A stretch of 64,000 nucleotides of DNA from Pedobacter terrae (GTDB lineage Bacteria > Bacteroidota > Bacteroidia > Sphingobacteriales > Sphingobacteriaceae): positions 199,163 to 263,162 of the forward strand of contig NZ_FNCH01000001.1 of assembly GCF_900100705.1 (NCBI RefSeq). Direction: 5' to 3'. Of this stretch, positions 52,925 through 62,001 are shown piece after piece (the first letter of the stretch is position 1; each line of letters begins with the position of its first letter). The notes under the pieces are model-generated. The model worked only from the letters and a program-made list of their open reading frames with translations, searched no databases and had not been told where the DNA came from. A program made the translations under genes and the position numbers.

Positions 52925-53806
52925 CTATGAATAAATTTCTTTCCTTGCTGAGGCCAACGTATTTTTCAATAAACCAACAATGGTCATTAAACCTACGCCG
53001 CCCGGTACCGGAGTAATGTACGATGATATTGGTGCAACGTTTTCAAAATCTACATCACCATATAACTTAAAACCTGATTTGGTTTCGGTAGAGTTTTCTC
53101 TATTAATACCTACATCAATTATAATCGCACCAGGTTTAACCATATCGGCAGTAACAAAATTCTTTTTGCCAATTGCTGCAATCACAATATCAGCCTGGAG
53201 AACCTGTTCTTTTAAATCTTTGGTGCGCGAGTGGGTAAGTGTTACGGTACAGTTGCCCGGGTTTGCATTACGGGCCATTAAAATACTCATTGGGCTGCCT
53301 ACAATGTTACTGCGACCTACAACTACGCAGTGTTTACCTGTCGTATCGATATTGTATTCTTGTAACATCAATAAAATACCATAAGGTGTTGCAGGGATAA
53401 AGCAAGGTAGATTACGCATCATTCGCCCCAAATTAACCGGATGGAAACCGTCCACATCTTTACGATAATCAATTTTTTCGGTTACTTTTTCAGGGTCGAT
53501 ATGTTTAGGTAAAGGCAATTGTACAATTAAGCCATCTACATCAGCATCCTGATTAATTTCTTCAATTTTAGCTAATAATTCGGCTTCGGTAACCGAGTTG
53601 TCGTAACGGTGTAAGGAAGATTTAAAACCAACCTTTTCACAGTTTTTCATCTTACTGGCCACATAGGTTTCGCTGCCGCCATCGTTGCCCACTAAAATGG
53701 CGACAAGATGTGGCTTGCGACCTGTTTTATTCAAAAAATCAGCCGCCTCTTCAGCAATCTGAACTTTGACTTTTTCTGATACGTATTTACCGTCTAATAA
53801 TTTCAT
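52925..53806 (-). CDS. folD: Bifunctional methylenetetrahydrofolate dehydrogenase/cyclohydrolase
   Basis: FolD oxidises and hydrolyses one-carbon folates. The 293-residue protein begins [14 protein letters not shown] and has the active-site Lys/Tyr segment [31 protein letters not shown] and [13 protein letters not shown], then NADP-binding [12 protein letters not shown]. The longer frame to 53878 is read from an inverted-repeat region and is not used. It has its own terminator. Confidence 0.95.
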   Translation of the reverse strand: MKLLDGKYVSEKVKVQIAEEAADFLNKTGRKPHLVAILVGNDGGSETYVASKMKNCEKVGFKSSLHRYDNSVTEAELLAKIEEINQDADVDGLIVQLPLPKHIDPEKVTEKIDYRKDVDGFHPVNLGRMMRNLPCFIPATPYGILLMLQEYNIDTTGKHCVVVGRSNIVGSPMSILMARNANPGNCTVTLTHSRTKDLKEQVLQADIVIAAIGKKNFVTADMVKPGAIIIDVGINRENSTETKSGFKLYGDVDFENVAPISSYITPVPGGVGLMTIVGLLKNTLASARKEIYS

Positions 53807-53826
53807 ACTTATGAGATGTGAGATAC

Positions 53827-53881
53827 GAGATGTTAGATTTGAGATTGACGGTTCTGTCTCAAATCTCAAATCTAACATCTC
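53827..53881. repeat. 19-bp perfect inverted repeat between lepA and folD
   Basis: GAGATGTTAGATTTGAGAT (53827-53845) and ATCTCAAATCTAACATCTC (53863-53881) are exact reverse complements with a 17-base loop. It lies in the folD leader and is eight bases after the lepA stop. Confidence 0.8.
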
Positions 53882-53889
53882 AAATCTAA

Positions 53890-55677
53890 TTAATCTAATT
53901 TCAAAACCGCCATAAATGCAGATTGAGGGATTTCTACGTTACCCACCTGGCGCATACGTTTTTTACCTTTTTTCTGTTTTTCCAATAACTTACGCTTACG
54001 TGAAATATCACCACCATAACATTTAGCGGTTACATCTTTACGTAAAGCGCTCAGTGTTTCGCGGGCAATAACTTTCGCACCGATGGATGCCTGTATTTTA
54101 ATCTCAAATTGTTGACGAGGGATCAATTCTCTTAATTTCTCGCAGATTTTCTTACCAAAATCATAAGCGTTACTTCTATGGATCAATGAAGATAGTGCAT
54201 CAACGGGTTCGTCATTGATTAACATATCTAAACGAACCAAATCCGATTTACGGTAACCAACCTGATGATAATCAAATGAGGCATAACCTTTAGAAATGGT
54301 TTTTAATTTATCGTAAAAATCAAATACGATTTCGCCCATCGGCATTTCGAAAACCAGTTCAACACGGTCGGATGTTAAATAGGATTGATTAACAATAATT
54401 CCGCGTTTTTGAATACAAAGCGACATTACCGGACCAACAAATTCTGCTTTGGTAATAATATTTGCTTTAATAAAAGGCTCTTCAACGGAGTCCAATTTGC
54501 TTGGGTCTGGTAAATCAGAGGGGTTGTTCACCGTAATTTCGACACCTTTGGTGGTATGTGCAATGTACGAAACGTTAGGTACGGTCGTAATTACCGTCAT
54601 GTCGAATTCGCGTTCTAAGCGCTCCTGAATAATTTCCATGTGCAACATGCCCAGGAAACCGCAACGGAAACCAAAGCCCAAAGCGGCAGAACTTTCCGGC
54701 TCAAACACAATCGAAGCATCATTAAGCTGCAATTTATGCATCGCTTCACGTAATTCTTCAAAATCGTCTGTATCAACAGGATAAATACCTGCAAAAACCA
54801 TCGGCTTAACCTCTTCAAAACCTTGAATGGCACCTTCTGCTGGCCTGCCAACTGTTGTGATGGTATCGCCAACCTTTACCTCGCGCGCTTCCTTAATTCC
54901 GGAAATAATATAGCCCACATCACCGGTTTTAACTACACTACGTGGAGCCATATCCAGTTTCAGAATTCCAACTTCATCAGCCAGATATTCTTTACCGGTG
55001 TTAATAAATTTTACTTTATCACCTTTTTTAATTTCACCATTTACCACTTTATAGTAGGCGATAATGCCTCTGAAAGAGTTAAAAACAGAGTCGAAAATTA
55101 AGGCTTGTAATGGCGCTTCCGGATCACCAACCGGAGCTGGTACACGATCAACAATAGCCTGGATAATATCAGGAATACCCAATCCTGTTTTACCCGAAGC
55201 TGGAATAATATCTTCACGTTTGCAACCGATCAAATCAATAATCTGGTCTTTAACTTCCTCAGGCATAGCCCCAGGTAAATCCATTTTATTTAAAATCGGG
55301 ATAATTTCAAGATCGTGCTCTAAAGCCAGATATAAATTCGAAATGGTCTGCGCCTGAATGCCTTGCGAAGCATCTACAATTAATAACGCACCTTCACAGG
55401 CTGCAATGGAACGTGAAACTTCGTAGGAAAAATCCACGTGCCCTGGTGTATCAATCAGGTTGAAATTGTATTCAATATCGCCAACCTTATAGTTCATTTG
55501 TATGGCATGACTTTTAATGGTTATGCCTCTCTCACGCTCTAAATCCATGTTATCGAGCAATTGCGCCTGCGCTTCACGCTGCGAAATCGTCGCTGTATAT
55601 TCTAATAACCTATCAGCCAGTGTACTTTTACCATGGTCGATATGTGCAATAATGCAAAAATTACGTATATGCTTCAT
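53890..55677 (-). CDS. lepA: Elongation factor 4 (LepA)
   Basis: LepA is a ribosome-associated GTPase. The 595-residue protein has G1 [40 protein letters not shown] and NKMDLPGA, followed by the EF4-specific C-terminal domain ending [21 protein letters not shown]. The length is standard. It is separated from folD by an inverted repeat. Confidence 0.96.
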   Translation of the reverse strand: MKHIRNFCIIAHIDHGKSTLADRLLEYTATISQREAQAQLLDNMDLERERGITIKSHAIQMNYKVGDIEYNFNLIDTPGHVDFSYEVSRSIAACEGALLIVDASQGIQAQTISNLYLALEHDLEIIPILNKMDLPGAMPEEVKDQIIDLIGCKREDIIPASGKTGLGIPDIIQAIVDRVPAPVGDPEAPLQALIFDSVFNSFRGIIAYYKVVNGEIKKGDKVKFINTGKEYLADEVGILKLDMAPRSVVKTGDVGYIISGIKEAREVKVGDTITTVGRPAEGAIQGFEEVKPMVFAGIYPVDTDDFEELREAMHKLQLNDASIVFEPESSAALGFGFRCGFLGMLHMEIIQERLEREFDMTVITTVPNVSYIAHTTKGVEITVNNPSDLPDPSKLDSVEEPFIKANIITKAEFVGPVMSLCIQKRGIIVNQSYLTSDRVELVFEMPMGEIVFDFYDKLKTISKGYASFDYHQVGYRKSDLVRLDMLINDEPVDALSSLIHRSNAYDFGKKICEKLRELIPRQQFEIKIQASIGAKVIARETLSALRKDVTAKCYGGDISRKRKLLEKQKKGKKRMRQVGNVEIPQSAFMAVLKLD

Positions 55678-55699
55678 CTTTGCGCAAAGATATGTTTTT

Positions 55700-55955
55700 T
55701 AATGGGAAATTTAAGATGCAAAATTAGTGATGGAACGCTTAGTTATTTATTAGTTTTTGTAAAGCGAAAGCGTTGGTTTTCGGTTGCTGCAATCCTGCTT
55801 TTCGTTGCAATCTTTTTGTCATTGTGCTTCGTTCAAATTCGGTCATTGCGGGCAGGAAAAAAGCGGCAATCTAATTCTATAGATGAACAAAAAGTATTTC
55901 CACTGCAATCAGGTTTATATCAATGTAAATCCATTTTTTCCTGGTAAGTTGAAAC
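55700..55955 (+). other. Repeat-like GC-richer element between lepA and the MATE gene
   Basis: An open frame of up to 104 codons spans 55633-55947, but its first part overlaps lepA. The DNA (GCGAAAGCGTTGGTTTTCGG, CTGCAATCCTGC, CTGCAATCAGG) looks like an interspersed element with repeated CTGCAATC. I do not call a gene. Confidence 0.35.
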
Positions 55956-55961
55956 AAAAAA

Positions 55962-57386
55962 TTAAACCATCGTTTTCTTCCACTTACCTTTTTTGAATAA
56001 AATAAATGCAGCTAATGCAATACCTGCTTCTGCTGTTGGGATCGCAATAAAAACACCTGTTGGACCCATTTCGAAATATTTGGCCAAAAAGTATGCTAAT
56101 GGAATCTGAAAGAGCCAAAAGGCAAAAACATTAATTTTGGTTGGTGTCCAGGTATCGCCAGCACCATTAAATGCGCTGCTAAATACCATTGCGGCTCCAT
56201 AAATTACAAAACCAATGCTTAAAATTTTTAAAGCTTCACCGGCAACTGCAATTACATTTTTATCCGAAGTAAAAAATGCGGCAAACAAATGCCCGCAGGT
56301 TAAGAACAGCACACTTACTATTGCCATGAAAATAATAATGTATTTCAAGGTCTGGAATACCGATTTTTCTGCACGATCTATGTGGCCAGCTCCTAAATTC
56401 TGCCCAACCAGCGTCGCGGCCGCATTGCTTAATCCCCATGCCGGTAACATAAAAAACATCATGAGTCGTAGTGCAGTCTGGTAACCTGCCGAGCCGGTAT
56501 CGCCACCTGTGGTGGCCACCAATTCGGCCAGAAATACCCAGCTACAGCTGGCAATAACAAACTGAAAGATCGCTGGAGCAGCAATTTTTATAATGGCTTT
56601 AATCTGTTCCCAATCAGGGATAAAGTGACTGATCTGTATTTTTAGAGCGTTTTTCCCATTGAACAGATTGTACACCTGATAGATAACGCCTAAACCACGA
56701 CCAATAGTAGTGGCAATTGCTGCGCCGGTTAAACCAAATGCAGGTATCGGGCCAAAGCCATTGATCAAAATAGGGCATAGGATGATATTGGCAATGTTCG
56801 CGATCCACAAACTCCGCATGGCAATCGCCGCATTACCTGCGCCACGAAAAATTCCATTAATTAAGAATAGCAGAACAATAATGACACTTCCGCCCATCAT
56901 AATGCGAACGAATGTAACACCTTGATTTGCTGTTTCTATGGAAGCACCCATAAGTAAAAGGATATCTCTGGCGTAAATTAAGCCCAGGATACTGATGATA
57001 ATATTTATAAAAACAGCTATTATAATGGTCTGCATGCCAGCTTTTGACGCCGCTTCGGGATTTTTCTCGCCAATTCTCCGCGCCACAACCGCAGTTGCCG
57101 CCATACTCAAGCCAATGGCTAAGGAATAAATAATGGTTAATACCGATTCTGTTAAACCAACGGTTTGTATGGCATGGCTGCTATTTTCCAGGTGACCAAC
57201 AAAATATAAATCGACTAAAGCAAAAACCGATTCCATAGCCATTTCCAGCATCATCGGAATGGCCAATAAAATAATGGCTCGTTTAATGCTGATTGAGGTG
57301 AGATCAACTTCATGACCCTTTAAAGACTGTACCAGGATATCAAAAAAAGATGATAGTTTACCCTGTGCCTTTGTAGACTGTGACAT
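55962..57386 (-). CDS. MATE-family efflux transporter
   Basis: The 474-residue protein has twelve predicted membrane segments in two similar halves, with AIPMMLEMAMESVFALVDLYFVGHLEN at the start and QNLGAGHIDRAEKS in the second half. MATE pumps export drugs or metabolites using proton or sodium gradients. The substrate cannot be predicted. It is a single gene. Confidence 0.9.
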   Translation of the reverse strand: MSQSTKAQGKLSSFFDILVQSLKGHEVDLTSISIKRAIILLAIPMMLEMAMESVFALVDLYFVGHLENSSHAIQTVGLTESVLTIIYSLAIGLSMAATAVVARRIGEKNPEAASKAGMQTIIIAVFINIIISILGLIYARDILLLMGASIETANQGVTFVRIMMGGSVIIVLLFLINGIFRGAGNAAIAMRSLWIANIANIILCPILINGFGPIPAFGLTGAAIATTIGRGLGVIYQVYNLFNGKNALKIQISHFIPDWEQIKAIIKIAAPAIFQFVIASCSWVFLAELVATTGGDTGSAGYQTALRLMMFFMLPAWGLSNAAATLVGQNLGAGHIDRAEKSVFQTLKYIIIFMAIVSVLFLTCGHLFAAFFTSDKNVIAVAGEALKILSIGFVIYGAAMVFSSAFNGAGDTWTPTKINVFAFWLFQIPLAYFLAKYFEMGPTGVFIAIPTAEAGIALAAFILFKKGKWKKTMV

Positions 57387-57633
57387 ATAATATATAAAAA
57401 AAATGATGTATAAACCAATGATACGCGATTAAGCGTACATACCTAAATTGAGTTGGGAGGTAATCCTCGGTTGTCTAGAACCTTAAACGGATTGCAGATA
57501 CTATCATGGCTCTGGTCTTATTGATAGATCAAAGATAAAGAAAAAATCTAAACGACAAATTTGATACTGATTTTTTGTTTACGACTGTTTAGTACTCAAA
57601 GAGTGAAGAGATAACGCTCCATAAAACATAACT

Positions 57634-58071
57634 TTATATACTATAAGCTTTAATCATTTCTGCACTAACTTTTGTTCCTCTGCCTGTATTTAAGTCAATA
57701 AGCACGTAATCAAAAACACCGTCTGATGCGATTTTACCGGTTTTCTGATTAATAATCTCAAATTGTACCGAGCAGCCTTTATCATGCATAGCTAAAATGC
57801 CTGTCCTGATCAACATTAAATCGTTCATTAATAACGGGCGTTTAAAATTGATATCCACGTGGCTTACCACCCAGCCCAAGCCTTGCTGGGTAAAATGTTC
57901 CCACGGCATGCCGTAAAACTTTTCCATCTGCTCATAACGGGCAGCGAGTACATAATCTAGGTACTTGCTGTTATGTACATGGTTAAACATATCTATATCA
58001 TCCGGGCGGACGCGTAATTCGCTTTCAAATATGCTGTATTGATTCTTTTCCAAGGTAAATGTTTTGGGCAA
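57634..58071 (-). CDS. Hotdog-fold acyl-CoA thioesterase
   Basis: The 145-residue protein belongs to the 4HBT/FcbC-like hotdog family, with the catalytic-region motif RVRPDDIDMFNHVHNSKYLDYVLAAR and VSHVDINFKRPLLMNDLMLIRT. It is probably a thioesterase of acyl-CoA substrates. It is a single gene. Confidence 0.88.
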   Translation of the reverse strand: MPKTFTLEKNQYSIFESELRVRPDDIDMFNHVHNSKYLDYVLAARYEQMEKFYGMPWEHFTQQGLGWVVSHVDINFKRPLLMNDLMLIRTGILAMHDKGCSVQFEIINQKTGKIASDGVFDYVLIDLNTGRGTKVSAEMIKAYSI

Positions 58072-58312
58072 AAGTAAGCTTTTGATATCTTTATATAAAG
58101 ATGTATTTCGTGACTACGTATGACGGAAGTTTTTAAAAGATTTCAGCGCGGACGGGAGTGAGGCAATTGATTAGCGCAGCGCCTTGCTTTATCCTAAACC
58201 AACTAAAGTGGACTTTGGCTTATCATTCAATAAAAACTTGCTTCTAATTAAAAAGAACCTTATCTTTGCGCCACAATTAATTAATTTTTATTGCTTTAAT
58301 ATTATTCAAGAA

Positions 58313-58597
58313 ATGTATTTAAGTCCAGAAAAGAAAGCCGAAATCTTTAAACAACACGGCGAAGTAGAAACCAACACGGGTTCTGCAGAAGGTCAAGTAG
58401 CGTTATTTACATACCGTATTGCGCACTTAACAGAACACTTAAAGAAAAATCGTAAAGATTTCTCTACTCAGTTGTCACTTCAAAAATTGGTAGGTAAACG
58501 CCGCGGTATTTTGGCATACCTATACAAAAAAGATATTGAGCGCTATCGTGCTATCATCAAAGCTTTATCGCTTCGTGATATCATTAAACAAAAATAA
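58313..58597 (+). CDS. rpsO: 30S ribosomal protein S15
   Basis: S15 is an early-assembling small-subunit protein that binds 16S rRNA. The 94-residue protein has the standard sequence MYLSPEKKAEIFKQHG, NTGSAEGQVALFTYRIAHLTEHLKKN and KLVGKRRGILAYLYKKD. The long upstream frame is not part of the gene. The rpsO-pnp order is conserved in many bacteria. Confidence 0.96.
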   Translation: MYLSPEKKAEIFKQHGEVETNTGSAEGQVALFTYRIAHLTEHLKKNRKDFSTQLSLQKLVGKRRGILAYLYKKDIERYRAIIKALSLRDIIKQK

Positions 58598-58613
58598 GCG
58601 AATTTTATCAGCG

Positions 58614-58642
58614 AAAGCCATTCTTAAGGGAGTGGCTTTTTA
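58614..58642. terminator. Rho-independent terminator after rpsO
   Basis: AAAGCCATTC and GAGTGGCTTT pair, with one wobble, followed by T-rich DNA. It may attenuate readthrough into pnp. Confidence 0.7.
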
Positions 58643-58772
58643 CTTTCCTGTTAATTTTTTTAACGGGATTTGTTATGATAGGCTTTTTTAATCCTATCTT
58701 CGTTTGCAAAAACAAAAACATATATAAACAACGGTGTGTAGAAAGAGGAAAACACACCATAATTCTAATTAA

Positions 58773-60908
58773 ATGAATGTAATAAAAAAATCGTTCGATT
58801 TGGGCGATGGCAGAATTGTAGAAATTGAAACGGGTAAACTGGCTAAACAGGCTGATGGTTCGGTTGTAGTAAAAATGGGCGATACCATGTTACTAGCAAC
58901 GGTTGTATCTACTGTAGGTGCTAAGCCAGGTACTGATTTTTTACCTTTATCGGTTGATTATCAGGAAAAATATGCGGCTACCGGCCGTATTCCAGGTGGC
59001 TTTTTACGTCGTGAAGCAAGATTATCTGATTACGAAGTATTAATTTCACGTCTAGTAGATAGAGCTTTACGCCCAATGTTTCCAAGTGATTATCACTCTG
59101 ATACGCAGGTGATGATTTCTCTAATCTCTGCTGATAAAGATATTATGCCGGATTGTTTGGCAGGTTTAGCGGCATCTGCTGCATTATCAGTTTCTGATAT
59201 TCCTTTCAATGGTCCGATTTCTGAAGTACGTGTGGCTAAAATTGATGGTAAATTAATTATCAATCCTAAAGCCAGCGATTTAGAGCGTGCAACTTTAGAG
59301 TTTATGGTTGCTGGTTCAGCTAACGATATAGGCATGGTTGAAGGTGAGTGTGATGAAATCCAGGAAGACGAAATGGTTGAGGCTTTAAAATTTGCACACG
59401 ATGCAATTAAAGTTCAATGTGCTATTCAGGTTGAATTAACAGAGGCTACTGGCAAAACCGTTAAGCGTGAATATAACCATGAAGACCATGATGCTGATTT
59501 AAAAGCTAAAGTTTATGCTGATACTTACGATAAAGTTTATGCTGTAGCAAAAGCTGGCGGCAATAAAGATGTTCGTAAAGAAGGTTTCACTGCAATCATT
59601 AACGAATTCTTCGAAGCAATGCCAGAAGATACTGCAGATTTAACGAAAGCAATGGCTAAACATTATTACCATGATGTTCAGTACGATGCGATTAGAAATC
59701 TATTATTAGATGAAGGCATCCGTTTAGATGGTCGTAAGACTACAGAAATCCGTCCAATCTGGAGTGAAGTTGGTTATTTACCTGCTGCTCACGGTTCGGC
59801 TGTATTTACACGTGGCGAAACTCAATCTTTAACATCGGTTACTTTAGGTAGTAAAGATGATGAGCAAATGATTGATGGTGCTTTCTTTAATGGTTATAAC
59901 AAATTCTTATTGCACTATAATTTCCCTGGTTTCTCAACTGGTGAGGTTAGACCAAACAGAGGCGCTGGCCGTCGTGAAATTGGTCATGGTGCTTTAGCAC
60001 AACGTTCATTGAAAAAAGTATTGCCTCAAGGTGAAGCAAATCCTTATACCATCCGTATCGTTTCTGATATTTTAGAATCTAACGGTTCTTCATCAATGGC
60101 AACTGTTTGTGCTGGTACATTAGCATTAATGGATGCTGGTATTAAAATCAAATCGCCGGTTTCTGGTATCGCAATGGGTTTAATTACCGATGAGAAAACC
60201 GGTAAATATGCAATCCTTTCTGATATTTTAGGTGATGAAGACCATTTAGGTGATATGGACTTTAAAGTAACCGGTACTGAACACGGTATCGTTGCTTGTC
60301 AGATGGACTTAAAAATCAATGGTTTATCTTACGAAGTTTTAACTAAAGCTTTGTTACAGGCTAAAGAAGGTCGTTTACACATCTTAAACGAGATGAAGAA
60401 AACCATCAGCTTACCTAACGAAGATTACAAACCGCATGCTCCACGTATTGTTTCTTTAACAATTGATAAAGAATTTATCGGTGCAATTATCGGCCCTGGA
60501 GGTAAAATTATACAGGAAATGCAACGCGAAACTGGTGCATCAATCTCTATTGAAGAAGTTGATGGTAAAGGTATTGTTGAAGTTTTCGCAGATAACAAAG
60601 CGGCTATAGATGCAGCAGTTACCCGTATCCGTAACATCGTAGCTAAACCAGAAATTGGTGAAGTTTACCAGGGTAAAGTAAAATCAATTATGCCATTCGG
60701 TGCATTTGTTGAGGTTATGCCAGGTAAAGATGGTTTACTACACATTTCTGAAATTTCATGGGAACGTTTAGAAACTATGGATGGTGTATTGAAAGAAGGT
60801 GATAAAATCGAAGTTAAATTATTAGACATCGATAAACAAGGCAAAATGAAACTTTCCCGTAAAGTTTTATTGCCGAGACCAGAAAAACCAGCAGCGCCAC
60901 AAGCGTAA
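58773..60908 (+). CDS. pnp: Polynucleotide phosphorylase
   Basis: PNPase degrades RNA 3' to 5' with phosphate. The 711-residue protein has two RNase PH domains ([19 protein letters not shown] near 70; [30 protein letters not shown] near 375-405), a KH domain ([19 protein letters not shown], about 565-625) and an S1 domain ([17 protein letters not shown], to 700). The length is typical. It lies downstream of rpsO. Confidence 0.96.
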   Translation: MNVIKKSFDLGDGRIVEIETGKLAKQADGSVVVKMGDTMLLATVVSTVGAKPGTDFLPLSVDYQEKYAATGRIPGGFLRREARLSDYEVLISRLVDRALRPMFPSDYHSDTQVMISLISADKDIMPDCLAGLAASAALSVSDIPFNGPISEVRVAKIDGKLIINPKASDLERATLEFMVAGSANDIGMVEGECDEIQEDEMVEALKFAHDAIKVQCAIQVELTEATGKTVKREYNHEDHDADLKAKVYADTYDKVYAVAKAGGNKDVRKEGFTAIINEFFEAMPEDTADLTKAMAKHYYHDVQYDAIRNLLLDEGIRLDGRKTTEIRPIWSEVGYLPAAHGSAVFTRGETQSLTSVTLGSKDDEQMIDGAFFNGYNKFLLHYNFPGFSTGEVRPNRGAGRREIGHGALAQRSLKKVLPQGEANPYTIRIVSDILESNGSSSMATVCAGTLALMDAGIKIKSPVSGIAMGLITDEKTGKYAILSDILGDEDHLGDMDFKVTGTEHGIVACQMDLKINGLSYEVLTKALLQAKEGRLHILNEMKKTISLPNEDYKPHAPRIVSLTIDKEFIGAIIGPGGKIIQEMQRETGASISIEEVDGKGIVEVFADNKAAIDAAVTRIRNIVAKPEIGEVYQGKVKSIMPFGAFVEVMPGKDGLLHISEISWERLETMDGVLKEGDKIEVKLLDIDKQGKMKLSRKVLLPRPEKPAAPQA

Positions 60909-60952
60909 TAAAAACCGAAGTCGGGAGACCGGAATCGGAAGATATTAAGATT

Positions 60953-60986
60953 AGCCCTTTCAGTGTAAAACTGAAAGGGCTTTTTA
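60953..60986. terminator. Rho-independent terminator of pnp
   Basis: AGCCCTTTCAGT (60953-60964) and ACTGAAAGGGCT (60970-60981) form a perfect 12-bp stem followed by TTTTT. Confidence 0.85.
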
Positions 60987-61010
60987 CTTCTAAATCGAAT
61001 TAATGCGCTT

Positions 61011-61037
61011 CGTCGTGCTGAATTTATTTCAGCATCT
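61011..61037. repeat. Short CGTCRTGCTGAA repeat
   Basis: CGTCGTGCTGAATTTATTTC then AGCATCT, the half-element form of the palindromic repeat. Confidence 0.5.
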
Positions 61038-61087
61038 TTGTTTCTAACTTAAAAATTTTCACAGTTCTTTTGTAACTTGCATCATAC

Positions 61088-61153
61088 CGTCATGCTGAAT
61101 TTATTTCAGCATTTTACCAACTCATAAGTCCCTTAAATGAATTCAGGGCGACG
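61088..61153. repeat. Interspersed palindromic repeat, CGTCATGCTGAA type
   Basis: CGTCATGCTGAATTTATTTC at the left and TGAATTCAGGGCGACG at the right, with opposed tips. It lies between pnp and rpe. Confidence 0.6.
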
Positions 61154-61193
61154 GTCGTTTTAAAATGTTACTTTAATACTAAGAGATAATTAA

Positions 61194-61865
61194 ATGAAAT
61201 ACATCATAGCCCCATCCATACTTTCTGCCGATTTCGGCAACTTACAGCGAGATATTGAAATGATTAATCAAAGTGAAGCCGATTGGTTCCACGTTGATGT
61301 AATGGATGGTGTTTTCGTTCCAAATATCTCTTTTGGTTTCCCGGTAATGGCTGCTGTAAAAAAACATGCTATTAAACCATTGGATGTCCATTTAATGATC
61401 GTGGAACCTGATAAATACATTGAGGATTTTGCCAAGGCAGGGGCAGATAGAATTACAGTGCATTATGAGGCCTGCACACACTTGCACAGAACGATCCAGT
61501 TAATTAAGGCATCTGGTTGTAAAGCGGGTGTAGCGCTAAATCCGCATACACCGGTTACTTTGCTGCAGGATGTGATAGAAGACTTAGATCTGGTACTCAT
61601 TATGTCCGTTAATCCAGGTTTCGGCGGGCAGGCCTTTATTCATAATACCTACAAGAAAATAAAGGATTTAAAAGTCATGATTCAAGGGGTAAATGAAAAC
61701 TTAATTATAGAGGTTGACGGTGGCGTGGGTTTACAGAATATCGCTACATTAATAACAGCAGGTGCAAATGCCTTCGTGGCCGGAAACGCAGTTTTTGCCA
61801 CAGATAGTCCGACACAGACTATTTCCCAAATGAAAAGCTTGACAACTAGCACCATAAGTATTTAA
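61194..61865 (+). CDS. rpe: Ribulose-phosphate 3-epimerase
   Basis: Rpe interconverts ribulose- and xylulose-5-phosphate in the pentose phosphate pathway. The 223-residue TIM barrel has IAPSILSADFGNLQ, HVDVMDGVFVPNISFG, DVHLMI, MSVNPGFGGQAF and EVDGGVG, covering the metal-binding and phosphate sites. The length is typical. It is a single gene. Confidence 0.95.
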   Translation: MKYIIAPSILSADFGNLQRDIEMINQSEADWFHVDVMDGVFVPNISFGFPVMAAVKKHAIKPLDVHLMIVEPDKYIEDFAKAGADRITVHYEACTHLHRTIQLIKASGCKAGVALNPHTPVTLLQDVIEDLDLVLIMSVNPGFGGQAFIHNTYKKIKDLKVMIQGVNENLIIEVDGGVGLQNIATLITAGANAFVAGNAVFATDSPTQTISQMKSLTTSTISI

Positions 61866-62001
61866 TTGTTAAATGTTTCATTGCTAAATTGTTCGAATGA
61901 TAACGAGTTTAGTTATCTTGCTACTTAATATTTTTATCTCAATACTTAATACTCTTGTCTTAATACTTTTATCTTGATAGGCTTACATCTTGATACTAAA
62001 A

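Noticed and set aside
55633-55947. 104-codon plus-strand frame between lepA and the MATE gene
   Set aside because: Its start overlaps lepA on the other strand, and the rest is repeat-like DNA; no family was recognised.
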